From Corynebacterium crudilactis (GTDB lineage Bacteria; Actinomycetota; Actinomycetes; Mycobacteriales; Mycobacteriaceae), in the NCBI RefSeq assembly GCF_001643015.1, contig NZ_CP015622.1:1129358-1193357 (forward strand): DNA of 64,000 bases. Direction: 5' to 3'. Shown here piece after piece: positions 37,004-45,289 of the stretch; within the stretch, counting starts at the first letter, position 1; each line of letters opens with the position of its first letter. The position numbers and the translations under genes were made by a program. Under the pieces are notes generated by a model that was not told the origin of the DNA, ran no database searches, and saw nothing but the letters and a program-made list of their open reading frames with translations.

Positions 37004-37159
37004 GATTCTCCTCAGAAGTACTGGTCAGAAACTTAATGCTAACAGCAAAGCGTTAGCGCAAAGAGTTAGACCTAACGGGTAGGAGAAAGCCTAAGTGTTT
37101 CTTGGTGTCTGTAAGTTATAAATCATACTTTTTGAATTATGAGGGATGGGGACTAAAGA

Positions 37160-37909
37160 ATGTCACTTAGGAAGAGCGTAAGTGTAATTGGAATCGTGGT
37201 TGCAATTAGTTTAATTGTTTACATTATTTGGGGGTTCTTAGGTTCAAATAATGATGTCTCAAATGAGTCTCAAAATATATCGATGAGGGATGCATCCGGC
37301 GATATGGGTTCAGATAGTGAGGAGGCTGTTTCTAGTGCAGATGGTGCACAGGTTGAAATTGTTGATTCAGGGTTTGGTCAGGACTCGAATTCAGCAAGGG
37401 CAGTTGTTATTGCTAAATCTTCTGGTGGAAGCCTTACCGGAGAGTTTGTTACAGCGACGGTGAATTTCCTCGATGAAAGTGGTGCTATTTTAGCGACTGA
37501 AGAGCGAGTAGAAGGGCTCGATTGGGAAGGCCAAGAATTGGCATTGCCAGTGTTTCATTACAAGGAAGATCCAAATAGCCCAGAAATTGCAAGTATTGAG
37601 GCTTTTCTCTCAGTAAGTGATTTCGGCTTAAGTCAGTCAGATAAAACGGTATTGCCAGTCTTGGAAACTACCGAAATTTCTAATCCATATATTGACAGTT
37701 ATACCGCGTCATTTGGATTCAAAAATGATTCTGCAGAAGACTTTAAAAACTTGAGAGTTAGCGTTGCGTGTTACAACGAGCACGCTGACATTATTGGTGG
37801 TGGTGACGTATACCCAACGCTAGTTCCTGCTGGTGGGAGTATTCGAATGGATGTTATCGTGACTGTCTCCGAAATGCCTGCTTCTTGTAAGGCTTATGTG
37901 GGCCATTAG
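37160..37909 (+). CDS. Membrane-anchored secreted protein, unknown
   Basis: The 249-aa product has one N-terminal membrane anchor (VIGIVVAISLIVYIIWGFLG, residues about 7-26), a Ser/Asp/Glu-rich linker, and a beta-rich extracytoplasmic part. The latter contains two similar halves resembling FxLYD-type domains (ATVNFLDESGAILATEERVEG and VSVACYNEHADIIGGGDVYP). The DNA is visibly richer in A/T, with codons such as ATA, TTA and AAT, than genes on either side. It is divergent from the NUDIX/helicase pair, so it may have arrived with it. Function unknown. Confidence 0.8.
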   Translation: MSLRKSVSVIGIVVAISLIVYIIWGFLGSNNDVSNESQNISMRDASGDMGSDSEEAVSSADGAQVEIVDSGFGQDSNSARAVVIAKSSGGSLTGEFVTATVNFLDESGAILATEERVEGLDWEGQELALPVFHYKEDPNSPEIASIEAFLSVSDFGLSQSDKTVLPVLETTEISNPYIDSYTASFGFKNDSAEDFKNLRVSVACYNEHADIIGGGDVYPTLVPAGGSIRMDVIVTVSEMPASCKAYVGH

Positions 37910-37919
37910 TAGAAACCTA

Positions 37920-37961
37920 AAAGGCGGTACCACTTCCAAAACTGGAAGTGGTACCGCCTTT
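37920..37961. terminator. Bidirectional 19-bp hairpin terminator
   Basis: Arms 37920-37938 and 37943-37961 (AAAGGCGGTACCACTTCCA and complement) are perfect, with loop AAAC, between two convergent genes. T-runs on both strands are short. Confidence 0.85.
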
Positions 37962-37978
37962 ATTAGTGGGAGTTTAGA

Positions 37979-39385
37979 TTAGTCACGCCGTGGATCTAGT
38001 TCTTCATAATTGATCGGCGCGATAGCCTTTGGTCGACCAGTGGCGTAGTACAGGATCGTCATGATGACGAGGAATCCAATGCCGACGGCTAGTGGGAGAT
38101 GGTAGTTGTCGTACCAGACCATGATTCCGAAGGTGAAGGCGATGAAGAGGATCGCGAAGTACTGTCCGAAGGGATAGAAGGGAACAGGGAACTTCAGTGA
38201 TTTGGTCTCTTCAGCAGACATCTTTCGTCGGGAGCTGACCTGTGCGAGCAGGATCATCAGCCAGACGTAGACAGTGGCGAAGGTCGCAAGGGATGCAACG
38301 ATCTCGAAGACGCGCTCTGGAAGGAGTGCGTTGAGGATAATGCCGAAGGCCAGCACGACAAGCATGATGGCGGTGGTCATTACTGGTACACCGTTTTTGG
38401 CGACCTTGCCCATTGCTTGAGGTGCAAGGTTTTCCTTGGCTAGGCCAGTGAGGACTCGGCCGGCACCGAAGAGGTCAGCGTTGATAGCAGACAGTGCTGC
38501 GGTGATGACCACAGCGTTAAGAAGGCCAGCAGCCCAGTTGACTCCGAGGGTGTCGAAGATCTGGACAAATGGAGACTCTTCGCCAGTGATGGATGGCCAT
38601 GGGTTGAGTGCCAAGATCACGAGGATGGCACCAACATAGAAGAGCAAGATGCGAAGCGGGACAGTATTAACTGCCTTCGGAATCGATTTTTCTGGATCTT
38701 CAGCTTCAGAACCTGCAACACCGATGATCTCAGTGCCACCGAAGGCAAAGAGAACGAGGATGAACGCTGCGATCATGCCCTCAACACCGTTGGGGAAGAA
38801 CCCGCCGTGCTCCCACAGGTTGGAGACACCCGCAACCTCAGGGCCTGAGCCAAGTCCGAATGCGAGGATTGCTGCGCCACCGACGATCATGGCAATAACA
38901 GCAGTCACCTTAATAATGGTGAAAACGAATTCAAGTTCACCAAACCAACGCACGGAAGCGAGGTTGGCGCCGCCGACAATTAAGAGTGTGGCAACAACCC
39001 ACGTCCATTGTGGAGTGTCTGGGAACCAGAAACTCATATAAATGCCAATGGCAGTGAGGTCGGCAAGACAGACGATGAGCATCTCAAAGGCGAACATCCA
39101 GCCCGTGATGTAGCCAGCCCAGCCGCCAAGGTGGGCGCGGGTATAAACAGCGAAGGAGCCGCGGACGGGATGATGGACTGCCATCTCTCCGAGTGCGCGC
39201 AGCATGAAATACACCACGGCTCCGCCGAGAATGTAGACCAAGAGTACAGATGGACCAGCTGCTTGGATCGCGCCAGCAGAGCCATAGAAGAGGCCGGTGC
39301 CAATTGCAGAACCCAGTGCGATGAAGTGAATGTGTCGCGCCCGCAATCCTTTAAAAGATCGGGTTGGGGCAGGGGAGGCATTCAT
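37979..39385 (-). CDS. pheP: APC/AAT-family amino acid permease, probably phenylalanine permease PheP
   Basis: The start at 39385 (MNASPAPTRSFKGLRARHIHF) gives 468 aa; the ATG at 39439 would add an unusual N-terminus. The protein has twelve hydrophobic segments with the AAT signature FIALGSAIGTGLFYGSAGAI in helix 1, and LGEMAVHHPVRGSFAVYTR. Members import amino acids by proton symport across the cytoplasmic membrane. The gene's position relative to metE and cyd matches the C. glutamicum permease described as PheP; specificity from sequence alone is not certain (proline and histidine carriers are similar). GAGGT lies about 11 bases before the start. Confidence 0.82.
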   Translation of the reverse strand: MNASPAPTRSFKGLRARHIHFIALGSAIGTGLFYGSAGAIQAAGPSVLLVYILGGAVVYFMLRALGEMAVHHPVRGSFAVYTRAHLGGWAGYITGWMFAFEMLIVCLADLTAIGIYMSFWFPDTPQWTWVVATLLIVGGANLASVRWFGELEFVFTIIKVTAVIAMIVGGAAILAFGLGSGPEVAGVSNLWEHGGFFPNGVEGMIAAFILVLFAFGGTEIIGVAGSEAEDPEKSIPKAVNTVPLRILLFYVGAILVILALNPWPSITGEESPFVQIFDTLGVNWAAGLLNAVVITAALSAINADLFGAGRVLTGLAKENLAPQAMGKVAKNGVPVMTTAIMLVVLAFGIILNALLPERVFEIVASLATFATVYVWLMILLAQVSSRRKMSAEETKSLKFPVPFYPFGQYFAILFIAFTFGIMVWYDNYHLPLAVGIGFLVIMTILYYATGRPKAIAPINYEELDPRRD

Positions 39386-39702
39386 CGAGATGCTGACCTC
39401 GTTTCGGGTGATTAATGGACATTTTTTAACGCAGATCACCTTACTCTGGCATGAGAGAAAACTATGTGTCGGTGCACTTTTGTATAAGTTTGGTTGCGGA
39501 GTTTAAAGACTCAAAGTGGCTTATTGGTGTCTTGCATCACTGGAATCGGGGCGGAATGGTACGAAAGTGGGCGTCGAGAAGCATTTTTTGAGACATTTAT
39601 GTGAGGAAAGTCCCATTTTCCCAGTTCACACGCTCGGGCTCGGCGATAAAAGCGGAATCGCATATGGAGTTTCGGGAAAATTTAGCGTAGCTTAAAGGAA
39701 CA
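39386..39702. promoter_or_regulatory. Divergent promoter region between permease and RNA helicase
   Basis: This region of 317 bases must contain promoters for both genes. GGGCGTCGAGAAGCATTTTT lies at 39569-39588, one of five related intergenic motifs. AAAGGA precedes the helicase ATG. No specific operator was recognised. Confidence 0.5.
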
Positions 39703-41916
39703 ATGAGTAATACCGAGAACGTCAACGGCGACGTAGAACAGCCGGATAACGTAATTTTGTCGGAATCTCAGGAAACCCCGCAGGGTGACTCAGCATCAGC
39801 TGACTTCGCTCTCGAGACCCCATCCAATGAGGGTAGCGAAGAGATCACCAGGGACGCGGATACTTCTGAGGACGCCGACTCTGCAGATGCAGACAACGCG
39901 AGCAATGTAATCAATGAGAATGAGGACTCCTCGGAAGGCGCTAACCAGCCTTCAACCGAGTCATCCTCTACGGAAGCCAAGTCCGGCTTCGATGCACTCG
40001 GACTGCCAGAGCGTGTTCTTGACGCTGTGCGCAAGGTGGGTTACGAAACTCCTTCCCCTATTCAGGCACAAACTATCCCAATCCTCATGGAGGGTCAGGA
40101 TGTTGTTGGTCTAGCACAGACCGGTACCGGTAAGACCGCAGCTTTCGCGCTGCCAATTCTTTCCCGTATTGACAAGTCCGTGCGCAGCCCACAGGCACTT
40201 GTGCTTGCCCCTACCCGTGAGCTGGCACTTCAGGTTGCTGACTCCTTCCAATCTTTCGCTGACCACGTCGGTGGCCTGAACGTTCTGCCAATCTATGGTG
40301 GACAGGCTTACGGCATTCAGCTTTCCGGTCTGCGCCGTGGCGCTCACATCGTTGTGGGTACCCCAGGTCGTATCATTGATCACCTGCAGAAGGGCTCACT
40401 GGATATTTCCGGTCTGCGCTTCCTCGTGCTCGATGAGGCTGATGAGATGCTGAACATGGGCTTCCAGGAAGACGTCGAGCGTATCCTCGAGGACACCCCA
40501 GAGAACAAGCAGGTTGCACTGTTCTCCGCAACCATGCCAAACGGCATTCGTCGCCTTTCCAAGCAGTACCTAAACAACCCTGCTGAAATCACCGTTAAGT
40601 CCGAAACCAGGACTAACACCAACATCACCCAGCGTTTCATCTCCGTTGCACACCGCAACAAAATGGATGCGCTTACCCGCATCCTCGAGGTAACCGAGTT
40701 CGAAGCAATCATCATGTTCGTGCGCACCAAGCACGAAACTGAAGAAGTTGCTGAGAAGCTTCGTGCACGCGGATTCTCCGCAGCAGCTATCAATGGTGAC
40801 ATTGCTCAGGCACAGCGTGAGCGCACCGTCGACCAGCTCAAGGATGGCCGCCTGGACATCCTCGTTGCGACTGACGTTGCAGCACGTGGCCTGGACGTTG
40901 AGCGTATTTCCCACGTGGTTAACTACGACATTCCAAATGACACCGAGTCTTACGTTCACCGCATTGGCCGTACCGGCCGTGCAGGACGTACCGGCGAGGC
41001 AATCTTGTTTGTCACCCCACGTGAGCGTCGTATGCTCCGTTCCATCGAGCGTGCAACCAACGCACCGCTCAACGAGATGGAACTGCCTACCGTTGATCAG
41101 GTCAACGAATTCCGCAAGGTTAAGTTCGCTGGCTCCATCACCAAGTCTCTTGAGAACAAGCAGATGGATATGTTCCGCACCTTGGTGAAGGAATACTCCG
41201 AAGCTAATGATGTTCCTCTCGAGGACGTTGCAGCTGCACTTGCAACTCAGGCACACACCGGCGACTTCCTGCTCAAGGAGCTCCCACCAGAGCGCCGTGA
41301 GCGCAGCGATCGCCGTCGTGACTTCGATGATCGTGGCGACCGCGGTGGACGTGGACGTGACCGTGATCGTGGCGACCGCGGAGATCGTGGAGATCGTGGC
41401 TCCCGCTTCGATCGCGATGATGAGAACCTGGCAACCTACCGCCTCGCAGTGGGCAAGCGCCAGCACATCCGCCCAGGTGCAATCGTTGGTGCACTTGCTA
41501 ACGAAGGTGGCTTGAACTCCAAGGACTTCGGACGCATCACCATTGCAGCCGATCACACCCTTGTTGAACTGCCAAAGGACCTCCCACAGAGCGTTCTTGA
41601 CAACCTGAGCGACACTCGTATCTCCGGTCAGCTGATCAACATTGAGCGCGATGCAGGTGGACGCCCACCACGTCGCTTCGAGCGCGATGATCGTGGTGGA
41701 CGCGGACGCGAAGACCGTGATGGTGGCGATCGTGGTGGACGCGGTGGATTCCGCGGAGACCGTGACCGCGGTGGCGATCGTGGAGGCCGTGGAGGCTTCC
41801 GCGGTGGACGCGAAGACCGTGGCGGCGATCGTGGTGGACGCGGTGGATTCCGCGGAGACCGTGACCGCGGTGGCGATCGTGGAGGCCGTGGAGGCTTCCG
41901 CGGTGGACGCGACTAG
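39703..41916 (+). CDS. DEAD-box RNA helicase (DeaD/CsdA type) with repeat-rich basic tail
   Basis: At 737 aa, an acidic low-complexity N-terminus of about 95 residues precedes the core: Q motif GFDALGLPERVLDAVRKVGY, AQTGTGKT, PTRELA, DEAD, SAT, and HRIGRTGRAGRTGE. After the core come an Arg/Asp-rich linker, a DbpA-type RNA-binding domain (RLAVGKRQHIRPGAIVGAL... GRITIAADHTLVEL), and a tail of GDRGGRGGFRGDRD-type repeats. The last 33-residue unit is duplicated at DNA level. Such proteins unwind structured RNA, helping ribosome assembly and mRNA decay, especially in the cold. A strong terminator follows. Confidence 0.93.
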   Translation: MSNTENVNGDVEQPDNVILSESQETPQGDSASADFALETPSNEGSEEITRDADTSEDADSADADNASNVINENEDSSEGANQPSTESSSTEAKSGFDALGLPERVLDAVRKVGYETPSPIQAQTIPILMEGQDVVGLAQTGTGKTAAFALPILSRIDKSVRSPQALVLAPTRELALQVADSFQSFADHVGGLNVLPIYGGQAYGIQLSGLRRGAHIVVGTPGRIIDHLQKGSLDISGLRFLVLDEADEMLNMGFQEDVERILEDTPENKQVALFSATMPNGIRRLSKQYLNNPAEITVKSETRTNTNITQRFISVAHRNKMDALTRILEVTEFEAIIMFVRTKHETEEVAEKLRARGFSAAAINGDIAQAQRERTVDQLKDGRLDILVATDVAARGLDVERISHVVNYDIPNDTESYVHRIGRTGRAGRTGEAILFVTPRERRMLRSIERATNAPLNEMELPTVDQVNEFRKVKFAGSITKSLENKQMDMFRTLVKEYSEANDVPLEDVAAALATQAHTGDFLLKELPPERRERSDRRRDFDDRGDRGGRGRDRDRGDRGDRGDRGSRFDRDDENLATYRLAVGKRQHIRPGAIVGALANEGGLNSKDFGRITIAADHTLVELPKDLPQSVLDNLSDTRISGQLINIERDAGGRPPRRFERDDRGGRGREDRDGGDRGGRGGFRGDRDRGGDRGGRGGFRGGREDRGGDRGGRGGFRGDRDRGGDRGGRGGFRGGRD
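41725..41912 (+). repeat. Direct tandem repeat, 99-bp unit in the helicase tail
   Basis: 41725-41813 recurs without a mismatch at 41824-41912 (offset 99 bases, 33 codons), encoding Gly/Arg/Asp/Phe units. This is a recent in-frame duplication inside the coding region. Confidence 0.85.
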
Positions 41917-41944
41917 TCTGTCACAGGAACTTTAAGTTCTGAAT

Positions 41945-41987
41945 AAAAATCCGTTGTTCTCTCTGATGAGAGGGCAACGGATTTTTT
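41945..41987 (+). terminator. Rho-independent terminator of the DEAD-box helicase gene
   Basis: AAAAATCCGTTG (41945-41956) pairs with CAACGGATTTTT (41975-41986), with CTCTC/GAGAG inside, ending in a T-run. Confidence 0.92.
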
Positions 41988-42114
41988 GTGCTTTCTGGGG
42001 GAGGTTTGATGGGAGAGCAGGGGATTTCTAGAAAGGACACAACGGGGCGCGAGGTAGTGGACTATAAAGGTTGGTGTCTCTCATTGCTATATCTTGATCC
42101 TCTAGGAGAAACTG

Positions 42115-43185
42115 ATGTCTTTAAAATTTTCTCATGAAACTCTCGGACAGCGAGTACTTTTTGGTACAAAGCAGGCATCTCAGTATCTCATTGCAGAAAT
42201 TATGCGATTAGAAGCCCAAAATGTCATGGTGATTGCCAGCAATTCGGGCCTTTTCTCGGCCCAGGAGATTGCTGCTGATATTGATGTCAAAGTGTGGCAC
42301 TCTAATGTCAAAATGCATGTTCCAATGGAAACTGCAATAGAAGCACGAGCTATAGCGGTTGACAATGATATTGATGTCATTGTTTCTGTGGGCGGTGGAT
42401 CCGCAGTTGGTTTAGCTAAAGCAATCGCTCTGACCACATCCATACCTATCATCGCTATTCCGACTACTTATGCGGGCTCAGAAGCTACCAATGTATGGGG
42501 TATCACAGAATCAGCACGTAAAACTACTGGTGTTGATAACAAAGTAGTGCCAACAACGGTTATTTATGATTCATCTTTAACCATGTCGCTACCAGTAGAG
42601 ATGTCTGTGGCTTCAGGTCTTAACGGCATGGCTCACTGTATTGATTCTTTGTGGGCACCGCATGCTGATCCGATTAATGCTCTGATGGCTGCAGAAGGTA
42701 TTCGTGCGCTTTCTGCAGGTTTGCCAAAAATTGTTGCAGACCCTCAAGATATCAGCGGTCGTGATGAGGTTCTTTATGGAGCCTATTTTGCTGCAGTATC
42801 CTTTGCCTCTGCAGGATCGGGTTTACACCATAAAATCTGCCATGTTTTAGGCGGAACTTTTAATCTTCCTCATGCTCAAACACATGCAACGGTGCTGCCT
42901 TATGTGCTTGCTTTCAATGCGCCTTTTGCTCCAGACGCAGAACAGAGAACTGCAGCGGCTTTTGGGACAGACACCGCGCTAGAGGGACTGCAGAAACTGC
43001 GAGCTCAGGTAGGTGCTCCACAGCGATTGTCGGATTATGGATTTACTGAGGAAGGAATTCCTGAAGCAGTATCGATTATTTTAGAAAAGCTTCCGGCACA
43101 TAATCCACGAGAAATAACTGAAGAGAACCTCACCGCGTTGTTGGTGGCAGCTCTCAACGGTAACGATCCAGCAACTCTGAATTAG
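42115..43185 (+). CDS. Maleylacetate reductase
   Basis: The 356-aa iron-containing-alcohol-dehydrogenase-family protein has [37 protein letters not shown] and the metal-region histidines in [23 protein letters not shown], all typical of maleylacetate reductases. It reduces maleylacetate to 3-oxoadipate with NAD(P)H in the hydroxyquinol/resorcinol pathway. AGGAGAAA lies before the ATG. The stop is 11 bases before the hydroxyquinol dioxygenase ATG, so the two form an operon. The first gene of the known C. glutamicum resorcinol cluster, a hydroxylase, and its regulator are not in front of it here. Confidence 0.92.
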   Translation: MSLKFSHETLGQRVLFGTKQASQYLIAEIMRLEAQNVMVIASNSGLFSAQEIAADIDVKVWHSNVKMHVPMETAIEARAIAVDNDIDVIVSVGGGSAVGLAKAIALTTSIPIIAIPTTYAGSEATNVWGITESARKTTGVDNKVVPTTVIYDSSLTMSLPVEMSVASGLNGMAHCIDSLWAPHADPINALMAAEGIRALSAGLPKIVADPQDISGRDEVLYGAYFAAVSFASAGSGLHHKICHVLGGTFNLPHAQTHATVLPYVLAFNAPFAPDAEQRTAAAFGTDTALEGLQKLRAQVGAPQRLSDYGFTEEGIPEAVSIILEKLPAHNPREITEENLTALLVAALNGNDPATLN

Positions 43186-43196
43186 AAGGACACAAG

Positions 43197-44084
43197 ATGG
43201 CAATTTCAGCACAACAACAAGCAGTGGAAGAAGAACTCGTTCAGCGCGTCCTGAGTTCCTATGGCAACTGTGAAGATCCTCGGCTCAAGCAGATTATGCA
43301 GTCTCTAACTGTCCATCTCCATGATTTCATTCGGGATGTTCGGCTCACGGAAAAAGAGTGGGATTATGCGATAGATTTCTTAACCAAAGTTGGTCATATT
43401 ACTGATGATAAACGTCAGGAGTTCGTGCTACTTTCTGATACTTTGGGTGCATCTATGCAGACTATTGCTGTTAATAATGAAGCGTATGAAAATGCTACTG
43501 AAGCAACAGTTTTTGGTCCGTTCTTTGTTGAGGATGCACCATTAGTGCAAAACGGTGAAGATATTGCTTTTGGGGCACCTGGGCAGCCTGCTTGGATTGA
43601 AGGAACCGTCAAAGATACTGATGGAAACCCAATTCCACATGCTCGCATTGAAGTATGGGAATGCGATGAAGATGGCCTTTATGATGTGCAATATGGAGAT
43701 GAACGCAATGCTGGCCGAGCACATCTCTATTCAGACGAAAACGGAGAATATAGATTCTGGGGTCTAACTCCTGTGCCGTATCCGATTCCTCATGATGGTC
43801 CAGTAGGGCAGATGCTCCAGGCTGTGGGGCGTTCGCCGGTACGCTGCGCACACCTTCACTTTATGGTGACAGCGCCGGAGAAAAGGCCGTTAGTAACCCA
43901 TATTTTTGCTAAAGGAGATCCTCAGCTTGGCATCGGTGATTCGGTGTTTGGTGTGAAGGATTCATTAATTAAGGAATTTTCAGAACAACCTGCAGGAAGC
44001 ACGACTCCAGATGGACGAGACCTCGGCGATAAGACCTGGTCGCGTGCTCGATTTGATATTGTTGTCGCTCCAGATAACGCCTGA
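43197..44084 (+). CDS. Hydroxyquinol 1,2-dioxygenase
   Basis: The 295-aa intradiol dioxygenase has an N-terminal helical domain (dimer interface) and a beta-sandwich with ferric ligands Tyr162 (DGLYDVQYG), Tyr195 ([14 protein letters not shown]), His219 and His221 (RCAHLHFMV). It opens 1,2,4-trihydroxybenzene to maleylacetate, which the product of the gene upstream then reduces. The spacing GKGD after THIFA also fits hydroxyquinol rather than catechol enzymes. GAAGGACAC precedes the ATG. It is followed by a strong terminator at 44115. Confidence 0.93.
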   Translation: MAISAQQQAVEEELVQRVLSSYGNCEDPRLKQIMQSLTVHLHDFIRDVRLTEKEWDYAIDFLTKVGHITDDKRQEFVLLSDTLGASMQTIAVNNEAYENATEATVFGPFFVEDAPLVQNGEDIAFGAPGQPAWIEGTVKDTDGNPIPHARIEVWECDEDGLYDVQYGDERNAGRAHLYSDENGEYRFWGLTPVPYPIPHDGPVGQMLQAVGRSPVRCAHLHFMVTAPEKRPLVTHIFAKGDPQLGIGDSVFGVKDSLIKEFSEQPAGSTTPDGRDLGDKTWSRARFDIVVAPDNA

Positions 44085-44114
44085 AAAATAGAGCAGGGGT
44101 TTAGAGGGAATTAA

Positions 44115-44146
44115 AAAACCCACCAAGAAAACTCTTGGTGGGTTTT
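44115..44146. terminator. Bidirectional hairpin terminator
   Basis: AAAACCCACCAAGA (44115-44128) and TCTTGGTGGGTTTT (44133-44146) form a perfect 14-bp stem with loop AAAC; A/T runs at both ends serve both convergent genes. Confidence 0.92.
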
Positions 44147-44161
44147 AGCTATATCTAGGTT

Positions 44162-44635
44162 CTAGATGAACATCAGTACTGCGATGATGACCCAGAGAAG
44201 AGCCCAGATGCCAGCGAACATAGACAGCTGGCCCTTTGCCTTGTTCCAATCGGCGATTTCGTAGGACTGTGCAGCCTGCTCATCGGACTCCAAGAGACCA
44301 AGAGCACCCATCATCTTCTTCTGGCGTGGGAAGATGACGAAGAGAAGCAGAGCCCAGGTGATTACGCTGAGTGCGATTGCTGCGTGGAACTGGCCTTGGG
44401 ACTTGTAGGTGGACCAATCAAGAAGCATGATTGCGATACCCAGCAAAGGCACGATCAGGGAGAGTAGGCCGTAGGACTGAGAAATTTTGAAAAGTGTCTT
44501 TGCGGAGCCAGCGGCTTGAGCATTGCCGTTGTGAGCGTCCAACGCGCGGACGTGGAACTGAGAGTTAGCAACCGTTGCTGGTCCTAGGAAAAGGATTGCT
44601 GCGATAGCGTGAATTGCGATCATGATGGTGGTCAC
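44162..44635 (-). CDS. Four-helix membrane protein (DUF2269-like)
   Basis: The GTG at 44635 gives 157 aa with AAAGG about 10 bases upstream; an internal ATG four codons later is an alternative. Four hydrophobic segments are visible, at about residues 5-25, 50-70, 83-102 and 135-157. The first ends FLGPATVANSQF. This layout resembles DUF2269 membrane proteins, but the family assignment is tentative and the function unknown. A strong terminator lies just beyond its stop. Confidence 0.75.
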   Translation of the reverse strand: MTTIMIAIHAIAAILFLGPATVANSQFHVRALDAHNGNAQAAGSAKTLFKISQSYGLLSLIVPLLGIAIMLLDWSTYKSQGQFHAAIALSVITWALLLFVIFPRQKKMMGALGLLESDEQAAQSYEIADWNKAKGQLSMFAGIWALLWVIIAVLMFI

Positions 44636-44701
44636 GGGCTGGTGGACCTTTCAATTATTGTTGGGCAAAAAGAAAAATGCTTAATATATACACTAACTAG
44701 A

Positions 44702-45244
44702 TCACCAGAGTTTGGCGAACCCACACTGTTTTCTACTCACCCGGATATCCTCTTCTGGCAAGGGCAGCTCATAGGCGTTGGCCACGGAAAATAATCGGGA
44801 AACATACCAACAGCGCACACTGCGATCAGAGGGGAGCCATTGGCTGGGGAGTTGGTCAGATTTTTCTTGGTTTTCAGCCCGAGAGACCAGCACAAGGTTT
44901 AAAGGATCATTGGCAAACTGGATTCTTTCGCCAGCGCTCCAGCTGTGTGCTCCCAAATCCCATGCCGCGCTGAGCGGGAAAATATGGTCTACTTCAGCAT
45001 CCGAGATATCTAAAGCATCGCCGGCATAGGGGTCTATGTCATCTGCTTCGGCCACGATTGCTTCTCGCACACCACCTAGCCAGCCGCCGAACATGGAGGC
45101 TCTGTCATAGCCCAAGACTGTGGCTCTTTGCGGTACTGCTGTGACTGGGGCAAGGCTTTTTTGTTCTTGGCTGAGGTAAGGAATTGCGGTGTAAATGCAG
45201 AGAAAAACACTAAAGGCGATGAGCATCCGAATAAAGATCTTCAT
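44702..45244 (-). CDS. Secreted/anchored HNH-type nuclease (DUF1524-like)
   Basis: The 180-aa protein has an N-terminal signal or anchor (FIRMLIAFSVFLCIYTAIPYL) and a compact nuclease domain with EVDHIFPLSAAWDLGAHSW, then FANDPLNLVLVSRAENQEKSDQLPSQWLP. The D-H-I-F-P-L and N-L-x-L-V motifs, then the NxxKsD segment, are the beta-beta-alpha-metal core of HNH/DUF1524 nucleases, as in GmrSD C-terminal domains and secreted nucleases. It should cut DNA outside the membrane, perhaps for nutrient use or DNA competition. There is no partner gene; putP lies 45 bases upstream on the same strand. Confidence 0.85.
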   Translation of the reverse strand: MKIFIRMLIAFSVFLCIYTAIPYLSQEQKSLAPVTAVPQRATVLGYDRASMFGGWLGGVREAIVAEADDIDPYAGDALDISDAEVDHIFPLSAAWDLGAHSWSAGERIQFANDPLNLVLVSRAENQEKSDQLPSQWLPSDRSVRCWYVSRLFSVANAYELPLPEEDIRVSRKQCGFAKLW

Positions 45245-45289
45245 ACTCGGGTTAGACTCATCGCCTAAGCATTTGGTTCCCTAAAGCAG

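Noticed and set aside
40570..41556. 328-codon minus-strand frame opposite the DEAD-box helicase
   Set aside because: Low-complexity Thr/Ala/Ile sequence mirrored from the helicase repeats; the helicase itself has all motifs.
41725..41912. Repeat array resembling a CRISPR
   Set aside because: Units are adjacent, in frame and coding for Gly/Arg/Asp repeats; there are no spacers or cas genes.
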